Below are positions 1-9,032 of a stretch of DNA of 64,000 nt, one piece after another (positions within the stretch are counted from its first letter, which is position 1; every line of letters begins with the position of its first letter). The DNA is taken from assembly GCA_019637175.1 (NCBI GenBank), contig JAHBWD010000032.1:1-64000 (forward strand). The letters are read 5' to 3'. A program made the position numbers and the translations under genes. The notes beneath the pieces are model-generated. The model did not search any database. It saw only the letters and a list, made by a program, of their open reading frames with translations, and was not told where the DNA came from. The DNA is from Labilithrix sp. GTDB taxonomy: Bacteria > Myxococcota_A > Polyangia > Polyangiales > Polyangiaceae.

Positions 1-22
1 GCGCCTCGCCTGAGCGAGTGAG

Positions 23-52
23 AACGCGGGGTGACGACCGTCACTCCGCGTT
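23..52 (+). terminator. Intrinsic terminator for a gene left of the window
   Basis: Two 13-base arms (23-35 and 40-52) pair with a single G-U wobble around a 4-base loop, and TTTT follows at 51-54 on the plus strand. This fits a Rho-independent terminator of a rightward gene ending at or before position 21; possible stop codons lie at 11-13 and 19-21. On the minus strand there is no T tract, so it is less likely to serve the YchJ-like gene. Confidence 0.7.
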
Positions 53-58
53 TTCGAT

Positions 59-469
59 TCAGCCCTCTTCGATCTCGCCGGACGCGTAGCGCCAGGCGCC
101 GTCTTCACGCACGAAGCGCGAGCGCTCGGCGAAGGAGACGTCTTTGCCTTTTTCGAAGACGCGTGCGTGGAACGTGACCCAGCCCTCGTCGCCCGATTCG
201 CGGCTCTCGCGGATCTCGAGGCCCATGAAGCGCCGGCGATCGCGGATCTGCGCGAGCTCGCGCGCGAGCGCTTCGCGAGGGAGCGCGCGGTCGGCGTGCT
301 CGCGCGCGAGCGTGTCGACGAGGTAGTCGCCGAGGCCGAGCGCGAACGCGGAGAAGCGAGAGCGCATGAGCGCCTCGGGCGTCGCGGCGCGCGCGCCGCC
401 GTGGATCGGACCGCAACACGCCTTGTAACGAGCGCCCGAGCGGCAAGGGCAGTCACGCGGCGGCGTCAT
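59..469 (-). CDS. ychJ: YchJ-like SEC-C motif protein (UPF0225)
   Basis: The 136-residue protein starts with a zinc-binding SEC-C motif (CPCRSGARYKACC, residues 8-20; the usual CPCGSG has G changed to R). An NTF2-like domain follows, with the family signature SRFSAF near residue 37. YchJ of E. coli is 152 residues, so the length fits. The molecular role of the family is not established. The ATG lies 3 bases downstream of the helicase stop, so this is the last gene of a minus-strand operon with the helicase and probably the methyltransferase. Confidence 0.88.
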   Translation of the reverse strand: MTPPRDCPCRSGARYKACCGPIHGGARAATPEALMRSRFSAFALGLGDYLVDTLAREHADRALPREALARELAQIRDRRRFMGLEIRESRESGDEGWVTFHARVFEKGKDVSFAERSRFVREDGAWRYASGEIEEG

Positions 470-472
470 CGC

Positions 473-2356
473 TCAACGCGGCTTGCGCTTGAGGCGCGCG
501 TTGCCCTTCGCCGCCCAGGGCTTCTTCGCGGCGCTGCGCGAGGGGCGATCGGCGGGCGCGCGAGGCGCGCGAGGCGCTTCGGGCGGGGGAGGCGCGGCAG
601 GGCGCTCCTCGCCCTTCATCGGTTGGATCTTCACGCGCGGATCGCGCGGATCGGGCTCGCGCGTCGCCTGCTCGAACGAAGCGGCCGCGGGCGCGGCGAT
701 CTCGACGATCGAGTGCGTGCGCGCGACGTGAATCGCGCCGACGTCGCTCCCGCGGATGCCGCCGCGCCGGCACATCATCGCGAGCAGGCGGCGTGCGTCG
801 GCGCCGTGCATCTGCCCCCACGTGACGCGGAAGGGAACCCACGCGCCGCCGTTCGCGCCTTGCGCGGCCACGGGTCTCGGCTCCCTCGGCTCCCTCGGCG
901 CTCTCGCTTCTCTCTGCTCTCGGGATTCTCGCGGCTCTCGCGGCTCTTTCGGCCCTCGATCGGGACGCAGCCCGCGTGGCGCGACCGGCGTCAGATCGCG
1001 CGGCTCGGTCACCGTCGTGCGCGCCCTCGCGATGAGGCGCGCCAGCGCGCGCGTCGCCTCGCCGGTCGCGGCGATCTTCTTGGCGAGCGCCCACGCGCGA
1101 TCGTCGGCCTCCTCGACCGTCTTCGCGGCGTCGCCGTCGACGTCGTCGTCATTGCGCGGCGGCGGCTTGGTGGTGAGCGCTTCGAAGAGGCGCTCGTCGC
1201 GCGCCTCGAGGATCTGCGCCGGCGTGGGGAGAGGCTCGATCCGCCAGCGCACGCCGGCGCGCTTGAGGAGGAACGACGTGCGCGTCATCGCCTGAGGCGA
1301 CACCAGCACCGAGCTCGTTCCCTTGCGGCCCGCGCGCCCGGTGCGGCCGCTTCGATGCGTGTACGCGTCGGCGTCGCCCGGCGGCTCGGCGTGGATCACG
1401 CGCCCGACGTCTTGCACGTCGATGCCGCGCGCGGCGACGTCGGTCGCCACGAGCGCGTGGAGATCGCCGCGCTTGAACGCCGCGAGCGCGCGGTTGCGCT
1501 CGCGCTGCTCCATCTCGCCGGAGAGCGAGTCGACGCGGAAGCCCGTGTCGGCGAGGAGCTGCGTGAGCTCGGCGACGTCGGCGCGCGTGCGCGCGAAGAC
1601 GAGCGTCGGCGCGTCGGGCGTCGCGAGCATGAGGTTGATGATCGCGGCGAGCCGCTCGTTCGGGAGCACGAGGTGCACGAGGTGCTCGATGTCGAGGTTC
1701 GCCGTGCCGTGCGGCGTTCCCTCGACGCGCACGGCGTCGCGCTGGACGCGATCGGCCAGCGCCGTCACCTCGCGGGCGAACGTCGCCGAGCAGAGGTGCG
1801 TTCGATGCTCCTCGGGCGCGAAGCCGAGGATCGCCTCGAGATCGTCGCGGAAGCCGAGATCGAGCATCCGATCGGCCTCGTCGAGCACCACCGCGCCGAG
1901 CTGCGAGCCGTCGATCGCCTTGCGCTGGAGGTGATCGAGGAGCCTGCCCGGCGTGCCCACGACGATCGTGGGGCCGGAGCCGAGCGCGCGGCGCTCGTCG
2001 CGGTAGTTGGCGCCGCCGGTGACGGAGGCCACGCGCATCCGGAGGGGCGCGAAGAGCCACGAGAGCTCGCCCTCCACTTGCTGCGCGAGCTCGCGCGTGG
2101 GCGTCACGACGAGCGCCCGAGGCCGCGCCGCGCCCTTCGGCGTGGACGAGGTGTCGCCCTGGACGACGTCGCGCAGCGCGAGGCCGATCGCCACCGTCTT
2201 GCCCGAGCCCGTCTGCGAGCTGATGCGCAGGTCTTTCCCGGCGAGCGCGGGATCGAGGACGGCCTCCTGCACCGGGGTGAGGTTCGTGTAGCCCTTCTTT
2301 TCGAGCGCGCTCGCGAGCAGCGGCCCGATCAGCTCTTCGAAGTCAGTGACCGCCAT
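473..2356 (-). CDS. DEAD-box RNA helicase with DbpA-type C-terminal RNA-binding domain
   Basis: ATP-dependent RNA unwinding, probably in ribosome assembly or RNA turnover. In the 627-residue form the motifs are Q-motif (LTPVQ), Walker A (QTGSGKT, about residues 48-54), PTRELA, DEAD (VLDEADRML), SAT, and motif VI (HRSGRTGRAG). After a linker rich in Arg, Glu and Pro, residues of about 490-570 resemble the DbpA/CsdA RNA-recognition domain (WGQMHGADARRLLAM). The tail is basic. I chose ATG 2356; an in-frame TTG at 2383 would add 9 residues. It is more than 150 residues longer than E. coli DbpA because of the linker and tail. Confidence 0.93.
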   Translation of the reverse strand: MAVTDFEELIGPLLASALEKKGYTNLTPVQEAVLDPALAGKDLRISSQTGSGKTVAIGLALRDVVQGDTSSTPKGAARPRALVVTPTRELAQQVEGELSWLFAPLRMRVASVTGGANYRDERRALGSGPTIVVGTPGRLLDHLQRKAIDGSQLGAVVLDEADRMLDLGFRDDLEAILGFAPEEHRTHLCSATFAREVTALADRVQRDAVRVEGTPHGTANLDIEHLVHLVLPNERLAAIINLMLATPDAPTLVFARTRADVAELTQLLADTGFRVDSLSGEMEQRERNRALAAFKRGDLHALVATDVAARGIDVQDVGRVIHAEPPGDADAYTHRSGRTGRAGRKGTSSVLVSPQAMTRTSFLLKRAGVRWRIEPLPTPAQILEARDERLFEALTTKPPPRNDDDVDGDAAKTVEEADDRAWALAKKIAATGEATRALARLIARARTTVTEPRDLTPVAPRGLRPDRGPKEPREPRESREQREARAPREPREPRPVAAQGANGGAWVPFRVTWGQMHGADARRLLAMMCRRGGIRGSDVGAIHVARTHSIVEIAAPAAASFEQATREPDPRDPRVKIQPMKGEERPAAPPPPEAPRAPRAPADRPSRSAAKKPWAAKGNARLKRKPR

Positions 2357-2396
2357 CGTTCGCTCGAGCGACTTAGCAGGCAACCGTGCGCGCGTA

Positions 2397-2422
2397 ACTA
2401 AGGAACGACACTAAGGAACGAC
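2397..2422. repeat. Perfect 13-bp tandem duplication at a stop codon
   Basis: The 13-mer ACTAAGGAACGAC occurs twice in tandem (2397-2409 and 2410-2422). The second copy includes the TAG stop of the methyltransferase gene (minus strand, 2411-2413), so the first copy places another TAG 13 bases downstream. This looks like a recent slippage duplication. Confidence 0.9.
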
Positions 2423-3115
2423 GCCGAAGACCACCACCCGCTGCTGGGGCAGGGATTCGTCGCTGCTCCGGAAGACGAAGCGATTGGCCTCGAGCTCGCG
2501 CCGGATCTGGGCGAGCGTCATCTTGTGCTCGGGCTTGATGGGCACCTCGGGATCTTCCCCGCGGTATTCGACGAGGGCGAGCCGCCCCGTCTTGCGCAAC
2601 GCCGTACGCACCTGGGCGAGCGTCTCCGCGGGCCGCGGGAGCTCGTGGTAGACGTCGACCATCAAGACGAGATCGACCTCGCCCCGCGGCAGCTTCGCGT
2701 CGGTCTCGGTCGCGAGGATCGGCACGACGTTCGTGAGCTTGGCCGCGGAGATCTTGTCGCGGAGGATCGAGAGCATCTCCGGCTGGAGATCGGTCGCGAG
2801 GACGCGCCCGCCGCCGGGTCCGTCGCCGACGCGCTTGGCGATTCGAACCGTGAAGTAGCCCGAGCCCGCGCCGACGTCGGCGACCGTCTCGCCGGGCCTG
2901 ATCCCGAGGACGTCGAGCACGTGCTCCGGCTTCTCGGTCGCCTCGCGATCGTCGCGATCGAGCCAGTCGGCGCCGCGCCAGCTCATCGGGGTCGCGAGCG
3001 TGCGCCCCATGTAGACGCCCGGCGGATCCTGCGGCGTGTCGGGCGGCTTCGGCGGATCCTGCGTCGCGCGCGAGCAGCAGACGAGGCACGCGAGCAACAG
3101 CGCCCATCGCGGCAT
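2411..3115 (-). CDS. Exported class I SAM-dependent methyltransferase-like protein
   Basis: The 234-residue protein carries a Rossmann methyltransferase domain: motif I VADVGAGSGYF (about 79-89), an acidic residue after strand 2 (LATDLQPEML), and motif IV LVLMVDVYHEL. The N terminus is a short hydrophobic segment with clustered cysteines (C10, C13, C14) followed by a Pro-rich linker, which suggests export or lipoprotein anchoring, although the lipobox is not canonical. Similar exported methyltransferases are common in myxobacteria and planctomycetes and their substrate is unknown. The ATG is preceded by TACGAT with only 7 bases between, so the mRNA may be leaderless. Confidence 0.85.
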   Translation of the reverse strand: MPRWALLLACLVCCSRATQDPPKPPDTPQDPPGVYMGRTLATPMSWRGADWLDRDDREATEKPEHVLDVLGIRPGETVADVGAGSGYFTVRIAKRVGDGPGGGRVLATDLQPEMLSILRDKISAAKLTNVVPILATETDAKLPRGEVDLVLMVDVYHELPRPAETLAQVRTALRKTGRLALVEYRGEDPEVPIKPEHKMTLAQIRRELEANRFVFRSSDESLPQQRVVVFGVVP

Positions 3116-3122
3116 GGGCGCG

Positions 3123-3128
3123 ATCGTA
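3123..3128 (-). promoter_or_regulatory. -10-like box (TACGAT) for the exported methyltransferase
   Basis: On the minus strand TACGAT ends 7 bases before the ATG at 3115, which puts the expected transcription start at or next to the start codon. It is the inverted partner of the TACGAT at 3141-3146 that faces the opposite way. Confidence 0.55.
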
Positions 3129-3140
3129 CCAAGTCTGCGC

Positions 3141-3146
3141 TACGAT
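3141..3146 (+). promoter_or_regulatory. -10-like box (TACGAT) for the lipase-like gene
   Basis: TACGAT ends 10 bases before the TTG start at 3157. There is no Shine-Dalgarno sequence in between. This fits a very short leader of about 4 bases. Confidence 0.55.
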
Positions 3147-3156
3147 CGCGCTCGCC

Positions 3157-4086
3157 TTGGGGAAGAAGCTGGAGCTCGCGATCGCGGTGTTGAACGGCGC
3201 CGTCGGCGATCACCTCGCGCGGACGGGCAACGGCCTCGCGACCGAGATGACCCTCGTGCGCGGAGGGGAAGGGCTCGCGCTCGAGCGCGACGCGCTCGCG
3301 GCGGCGCTCCCCTCGGCGACGTCGCGCGTCGTCGTGCTCGTGCACGGCTTGATGTGCACCGAAGACGTCTGGACGCACGAAGGCGGCGCCGACTTCGGCA
3401 CGCTCCTCGCGCGCGACCTCGGGTTCTCTCCGCTGTACGTCCGCTACAACTCGGGCCTCCCGATCATGGAGAACGGGGCGGCGCTCGCCAAGCTGCTCTC
3501 GCGGTTGGTCAGCGTGTATCCCGCGCCGATCGAGGAGATCGTCCTCATCGGCTTCAGCATGGGCGGCCTCGTGATCCGCAGCGCGTGCCACGCCGCACGG
3601 CAGGAGCGGAGCCATGATTGGCTCCCGCTCGTGGGGCGCGCGATCTACGTTGGAACGCCGCATCGCGGCGCGCCGCTCGAGCGCGTCGGGCGCTTCGTCG
3701 CCAAGATCCTCCGCGCGGTGGACGATCCGTACACGCGCCTCGTCGCGCAGCTCGCCGATCTCCGGAGCTGCGGCGTCAAAGATCTCGGCGACGCGCGCGT
3801 CACCCTCGACGATCCGCGCCACCCGGTGCCGCTCTTGCCCGAGATCGATCACTTCCTCGTCGCCGGCTCGCTCGCCACCGACGTGCGCCTCGCGTGGGTG
3901 TTCGGCGACGCGATGGTGCCTATCCCCAGCGCGACCGACGGCACGTGCGTCGACGCCGCGACGTTCGCGCTGCCGCCCGACCACGTGAAGATCATCAAGG
4001 GCGCGAGCCACATGGACCTCCCGCGCGATCCGGCGGTGTACGCGCACGTCCGCGCGTGGTGCGGGAAAACGGAGGAGGGCGCATGA
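3157..4086 (+). CDS. Alpha/beta hydrolase, lipase-like
   Basis: The 309-residue serine hydrolase has the oxyanion region VVVLVHGLMC, the nucleophile elbow GFSMGG (Ser about residue 132), TPHRGAPL typical of PGAP1/LCAT-like lipases, a probable acid in VFGDAMVP and a probable catalytic His in KGASHMDLP. There is no signal peptide, so it is probably cytoplasmic or peripherally membrane bound. The natural substrate is unknown. The start is TTG 3157; the next in-frame ATG would remove 30 residues. Its stop overlaps the next gene's ATG (ATGA), indicating translational coupling. Confidence 0.85.
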   Translation: MGKKLELAIAVLNGAVGDHLARTGNGLATEMTLVRGGEGLALERDALAAALPSATSRVVVLVHGLMCTEDVWTHEGGADFGTLLARDLGFSPLYVRYNSGLPIMENGAALAKLLSRLVSVYPAPIEEIVLIGFSMGGLVIRSACHAARQERSHDWLPLVGRAIYVGTPHRGAPLERVGRFVAKILRAVDDPYTRLVAQLADLRSCGVKDLGDARVTLDDPRHPVPLLPEIDHFLVAGSLATDVRLAWVFGDAMVPIPSATDGTCVDAATFALPPDHVKIIKGASHMDLPRDPAVYAHVRAWCGKTEEGA

Positions 4087-4373
4087 AGGCGATGAAGCGG
4101 CTCCGAGGGCTGCGCGCGCTCGTCGAAGACATCGTCGAGCACGGATCGAAGTCGGTCGAGGAGGTGCACAAGGCCACCGCCGCGCGCACGTTCGACGTGC
4201 TCGAGGCGATCCCGCCGATCGCGACGCCGGCCAAGGTCGTTCACGTGGTGCACGACGCGTCGGTGACGAGCGTGTACACGATGATTCGCGTGGTGAACAA
4301 GGTCGTGGGCAAGACGCTCGAGGTCGCGATCGACGTCGCCGAGGCGGTGAAGGACGAGACGCCCAAGAGCTGA
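4083..4373 (+). CDS. 96-residue protein coupled to the lipase-like gene
   Basis: The ATG overlaps the hydrolase stop as ATGA, so it is translated as a coupled partner. The protein is short and partly amphipathic: a basic N terminus (MKAMKRLRGLRAL), then a helical segment and a valine-rich stretch (VVHVVHDASVTSVYTMIRVV). It has no cysteines, signal peptide or recognised domain. Tight coupling suggests it works with the hydrolase, for example by membrane association or stabilisation, but this is inference only. Confidence 0.75.
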   Translation: MKAMKRLRGLRALVEDIVEHGSKSVEEVHKATAARTFDVLEAIPPIATPAKVVHVVHDASVTSVYTMIRVVNKVVGKTLEVAIDVAEAVKDETPKS

Positions 4374-4374
4374 A

Positions 4375-5031
4375 ATGAAGCTTCGGTGCACGCATTGCGA
4401 CGGAGCATTCGAGGGCGACGAGGACGCGCGCTGCCCGAAGTGCCTCCGTCGAACGAGCGTCGTCGAAGCCGTCGAACAGAAGGCGAGCGCGCGTCGCGTC
4501 GATCAGCCTGCGCCGTGGCCGGCGGGAACGGCGTGCCCGCTGTGCCTCGCGCGCGAGGTGGGCGACGACGTCTTCCATTTCGAGATCGCCGAGAGCGGAC
4601 CGAACATCGGCGGCCCCGCCGCGTCGACGACGGTGCGCTGCCGCTGCTGCGCCGAGTGCCGCGCGCGCGTCGTCGGCCTCCAGCGCGTGAGGAAGGTCGC
4701 GCTTCCGTTCGTGCTCCTCGGCATCGTCGCGTGGCTGGCCTCGCCGATCGCGGAGGCGCCGCTTCGCGCGCGCCTCCACCTCGGCTTCCCGGCTGCGTTC
4801 GCCGTCGGGACGCTGATCGCGTTGATCGTCGCCGGCGTGCCCCTCTTCTTCGTCGATCGCGCCCAACGCGTCATGCGCAAGAGCCTCGAGACGTCGTGGC
4901 TCTTCCAGAAGGTGCGAGCGAGCCTCCCCGCGCCCGACGGGCTCCTCCAGCATGAGCACGGCAAGGTCCTCGCCGACGTTCCGCCGGCGGCGAAGGTCGT
5001 CGACGCGAGCGAGATCCTCAGCGCGCGCTGA
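4375..5031 (+). CDS. Zinc-ribbon membrane protein
   Basis: The 218-residue protein begins one base after the preceding stop. Two cysteine groups are visible at the N terminus (CTHC...CPKC, about residues 5-24, and CPLC...CRCCAEC, about 54-94), suggesting two zinc ribbons. Two hydrophobic helices follow at about residues 105-121 and 137-158, then a cytoplasmic tail. The function is unknown. Its last 14 bases overlap the convergent murein endopeptidase gene. Confidence 0.78.
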   Translation: MKLRCTHCDGAFEGDEDARCPKCLRRTSVVEAVEQKASARRVDQPAPWPAGTACPLCLAREVGDDVFHFEIAESGPNIGGPAASTTVRCRCCAECRARVVGLQRVRKVALPFVLLGIVAWLASPIAEAPLRARLHLGFPAAFAVGTLIALIVAGVPLFFVDRAQRVMRKSLETSWLFQKVRASLPAPDGLLQHEHGKVLADVPPAAKVVDASEILSAR

Positions 5032-6220
5032 TCTTGCGGCACGGAGCGCCGCCGCGGGGGGCGGGCTCGGAAGCCGTCTTGAGCGGCGGCGGGACGCGGC
5101 GCGGAGGGATCGACGCGCGCGCGGCGACCGCGACGCCGCCGGGTTGGGGGATCTTGTAGGGCTTGTTGAGGCGCACGATGTCCTTGGTGAGCGCGTTCGC
5201 CTTCTTGATCGCCTCGGGCGTGACCTTGTAGCGCAGCGCGAGGTGACCGAGCGTCTCGCCTGCCTTCACCGTGTGCGTGACGTACAGCGTCGGCGGCGAC
5301 ACGACGCGGCGAGACACGAGGAAGCGATACGCGCGCCGGCCGAGCTCTTGCGCGGTCGGGTTGAAGAAGCGAACGTGCAGGTGCGTGGCGTGCCCGCTCA
5401 CGTGGAAGAGCAGCGGCCGCTTGCTCTTGCCGCCCACCTGGAAGATCGCGTCGAGCCACGCGGGATCTTCGCCGATCTCGAGGGCGTAGGCCTTGAGCAC
5501 CCGCTGGATGCGCGTGTCGACGAGGATGAGATCGATGTCGCTGTCGGCGATGAGCGTGCGGACGAGGTGCCACGTACGGGGCTTGTCGAGGTTCTCGCCC
5601 GCCGCGTTCGCGTACCAGCGGTGCCCTCCCGTGAGGTAGTAGCCGAGATCGACGTCGCGGCCAGACTGGTGGCTCACGTGGGGATGCAGATGGCCGCCGT
5701 TCTTGGCGCTGATGTCGCCGATGAACGCCTTCGGCGTGCCGGGAAACTTGGCGGCGACGGCGTCGATCGCGTGCGCGAGCGCGTCGACCGTCTCGCGGGT
5801 GCCCCACGCGAGCGCGGGGTGCACGACCTCCCAGTTTTCGCCTTCGGGCATGCGAACGCCGCTGACGAGCGCGCCTCCGTTGGTGCGGCCGATCGACATC
5901 GAGCCGAGCGCCGCGAGATCGCCCTTGAGTCGCGCCTCGAGGTCGGCGTCGGACAGATCGGCGAGCGGCGCCGGACCTGACGCCGAGAGCTCCGCGGGAG
6001 CCTCGAAGCCGTCGTCGATCGTCGAGTGCTCGGCGTCGGGCGCGTCGTCGTCGCCCGAAGGCGTCTCCTCGCAGGTCTCGAGGGCCGTTCCGCTCGCGCG
6101 CGCCGGCGAGGCCTCCACGCTCTCTTCGTGCGGAGGCGCGGGCGCGCGCGGCCTCGCGCCGGCGCAGCCGGTCAGCGCGAGCGCGAGGAGCCAGGCGCGG
6201 CGGATCGTGACGGCGCGCAT
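5018..6220 (-). CDS. Penicillin-insensitive murein endopeptidase (M74) lipoprotein with LysM domain
   Basis: The 400-residue protein probably cleaves peptidoglycan cross-links in the periplasm. A lipoprotein signal (LALALTGC) is followed by an acidic low-complexity linker. The MepA/M74 zinc-site motifs HPHVSHQSGRDVDLGYY and HATHLHVRF come next, then a C-terminal LysM domain (THTVKAGETLGHLALRYKV) and a Pro/Arg-rich tail. The start at ATG 6220 was chosen because it gives a clean signal peptide; an upstream extension to 6358 lacks one. The 5-base gap to the upstream membrane-protein gene indicates one operon with argS. Confidence 0.88.
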   Translation of the reverse strand: MRAVTIRRAWLLALALTGCAGARPRAPAPPHEESVEASPARASGTALETCEETPSGDDDAPDAEHSTIDDGFEAPAELSASGPAPLADLSDADLEARLKGDLAALGSMSIGRTNGGALVSGVRMPEGENWEVVHPALAWGTRETVDALAHAIDAVAAKFPGTPKAFIGDISAKNGGHLHPHVSHQSGRDVDLGYYLTGGHRWYANAAGENLDKPRTWHLVRTLIADSDIDLILVDTRIQRVLKAYALEIGEDPAWLDAIFQVGGKSKRPLLFHVSGHATHLHVRFFNPTAQELGRRAYRFLVSRRVVSPPTLYVTHTVKAGETLGHLALRYKVTPEAIKKANALTKDIVRLNKPYKIPQPGGVAVAARASIPPRRVPPPLKTASEPAPRGGAPCRKISAR

Positions 6221-6225
6221 CGCTC

Positions 6226-7230
6226 TCACGCCCGAGGCCGCCACGTGGGCCATCGCAAGAGGCCGACGACGGTCGCGGCCGCGAAGATGACGGCGAAGTA
6301 CAGCGCGACGGCGCTCACGTAGTGGAGGGCGAGCGACGCCTCGTGATCGTTCGAGCAATAGAGGCCGTAGCTCGTGCCTTCGCCGTCGGTCGACGCGGAG
6401 ACGAAGATCTCACCGCCCTTGCCGCACGCGGCCTCTCCGTTGAGCTCGCGGATGGGCGCGAAGAAGGCGACGGTCGCGCCGAGCGGGGTGAGCAAGATGG
6501 ACCCCAGCGCCACGGACATCACGCCCGTGACGCGCCCGTACGAGAGCGCCGGCGTCACGATCGTGCGCTTCGGCGCGGGAGCGACGAGCGGTCGGCCCGT
6601 CGCGCGCCGGACGACGTTGGCGGCGGTGGCCACGAGGGGACCGACGCCGTCGGCGGACGTCGGATCGAAGGCGAGGTCGCAGCGGCCGTCTCGCACGCGC
6701 ATGAAGATCAGGCGCTGGGCCCCGAGATCGGCGAGCGTCTTGGGATCGACCCACGCCAGCGCGGGCGACGGCGCGCCCGCGTCGCGATACCCGGCGGGAT
6801 GGTGGGGGCTCGCTCCGACGCCGACGAACATCGCGTAGGTCGCGTCGAAGGCCGGTACGCCGGTGGGTTGCGGCGCGACCGCGGGGATCGGCCCCATCAC
6901 GCTGTCGACGTCGGACCTCCGGCAGACGACGAGATCGGGCAGCGGTACGCCCGCGCCGATCGCCGTCGCGACGTGGCTCACGTCCGACGGTCCGGGGAGC
7001 GAGCGGGTCGCCTGCACCTCCACGGTGAGCGCGACGTCGTGCACGGTGCCGCGCATCGCGCACGCGCCGATCGGATCGCCGTCGATCTCGAGGCCGATCT
7101 CCTCGCGGACCGCCGCGCGCACCTCGTCGCGCGCGCGCGTTTCCTCGCGGTCCTGGGCGCGGAACGCGAGCTTCAGCACCGCGAACCACGCGGCGACGGC
7201 GATCGCGAACGCGAGGAACAGGAAGAGCAT
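6226..7230 (-). CDS. Membrane protein of unknown function
   Basis: The 334-residue protein has one N-terminal transmembrane helix (MLFLFLAFAIAVAAWFAVL), a large hydrophilic region of about 220 residues with few cysteines, and two C-terminal helices (about 238-262 and 300-325). A CGKGG...LYC cysteine pair lies in the loop between the last two helices. I do not recognise the family. The 13-base gap after argS and 5-base gap before the endopeptidase place it inside a three-gene operon. Confidence 0.75.
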   Translation of the reverse strand: MLFLFLAFAIAVAAWFAVLKLAFRAQDREETRARDEVRAAVREEIGLEIDGDPIGACAMRGTVHDVALTVEVQATRSLPGPSDVSHVATAIGAGVPLPDLVVCRRSDVDSVMGPIPAVAPQPTGVPAFDATYAMFVGVGASPHHPAGYRDAGAPSPALAWVDPKTLADLGAQRLIFMRVRDGRCDLAFDPTSADGVGPLVATAANVVRRATGRPLVAPAPKRTIVTPALSYGRVTGVMSVALGSILLTPLGATVAFFAPIRELNGEAACGKGGEIFVSASTDGEGTSYGLYCSNDHEASLALHYVSAVALYFAVIFAAATVVGLLRWPTWRPRA

Positions 7231-7243
7231 CGCGCCCTCGAGG

Positions 7244-8983
<1,740 letters not shown>

Positions 8984-9020
8984 GGCGGGCTTTTGTCGCG
9001 GGGGCCCTCGCGCGTCAAGG

Positions 9021-9026
9021 TATCCT
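9021..9026 (+). promoter_or_regulatory. -10-like box (TATCCT) for the cyclic-nucleotide-binding gene
   Basis: TATCCT ends 6 bases before the GTG at 9033, so the predicted transcription start is the first base of the start codon. No Shine-Dalgarno is present. The 49-base divergent region is shared with argS. Confidence 0.55.
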
Positions 9027-9032
9027 GCGGCG

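Noticed and set aside
167..2401. 744-residue open frame opposite the DEAD-box helicase
   Set aside because: It is Arg/Ala/Glu-rich with no motifs and lies antisense to a helicase with complete motifs. Long antisense frames are normal in GC-rich DNA.
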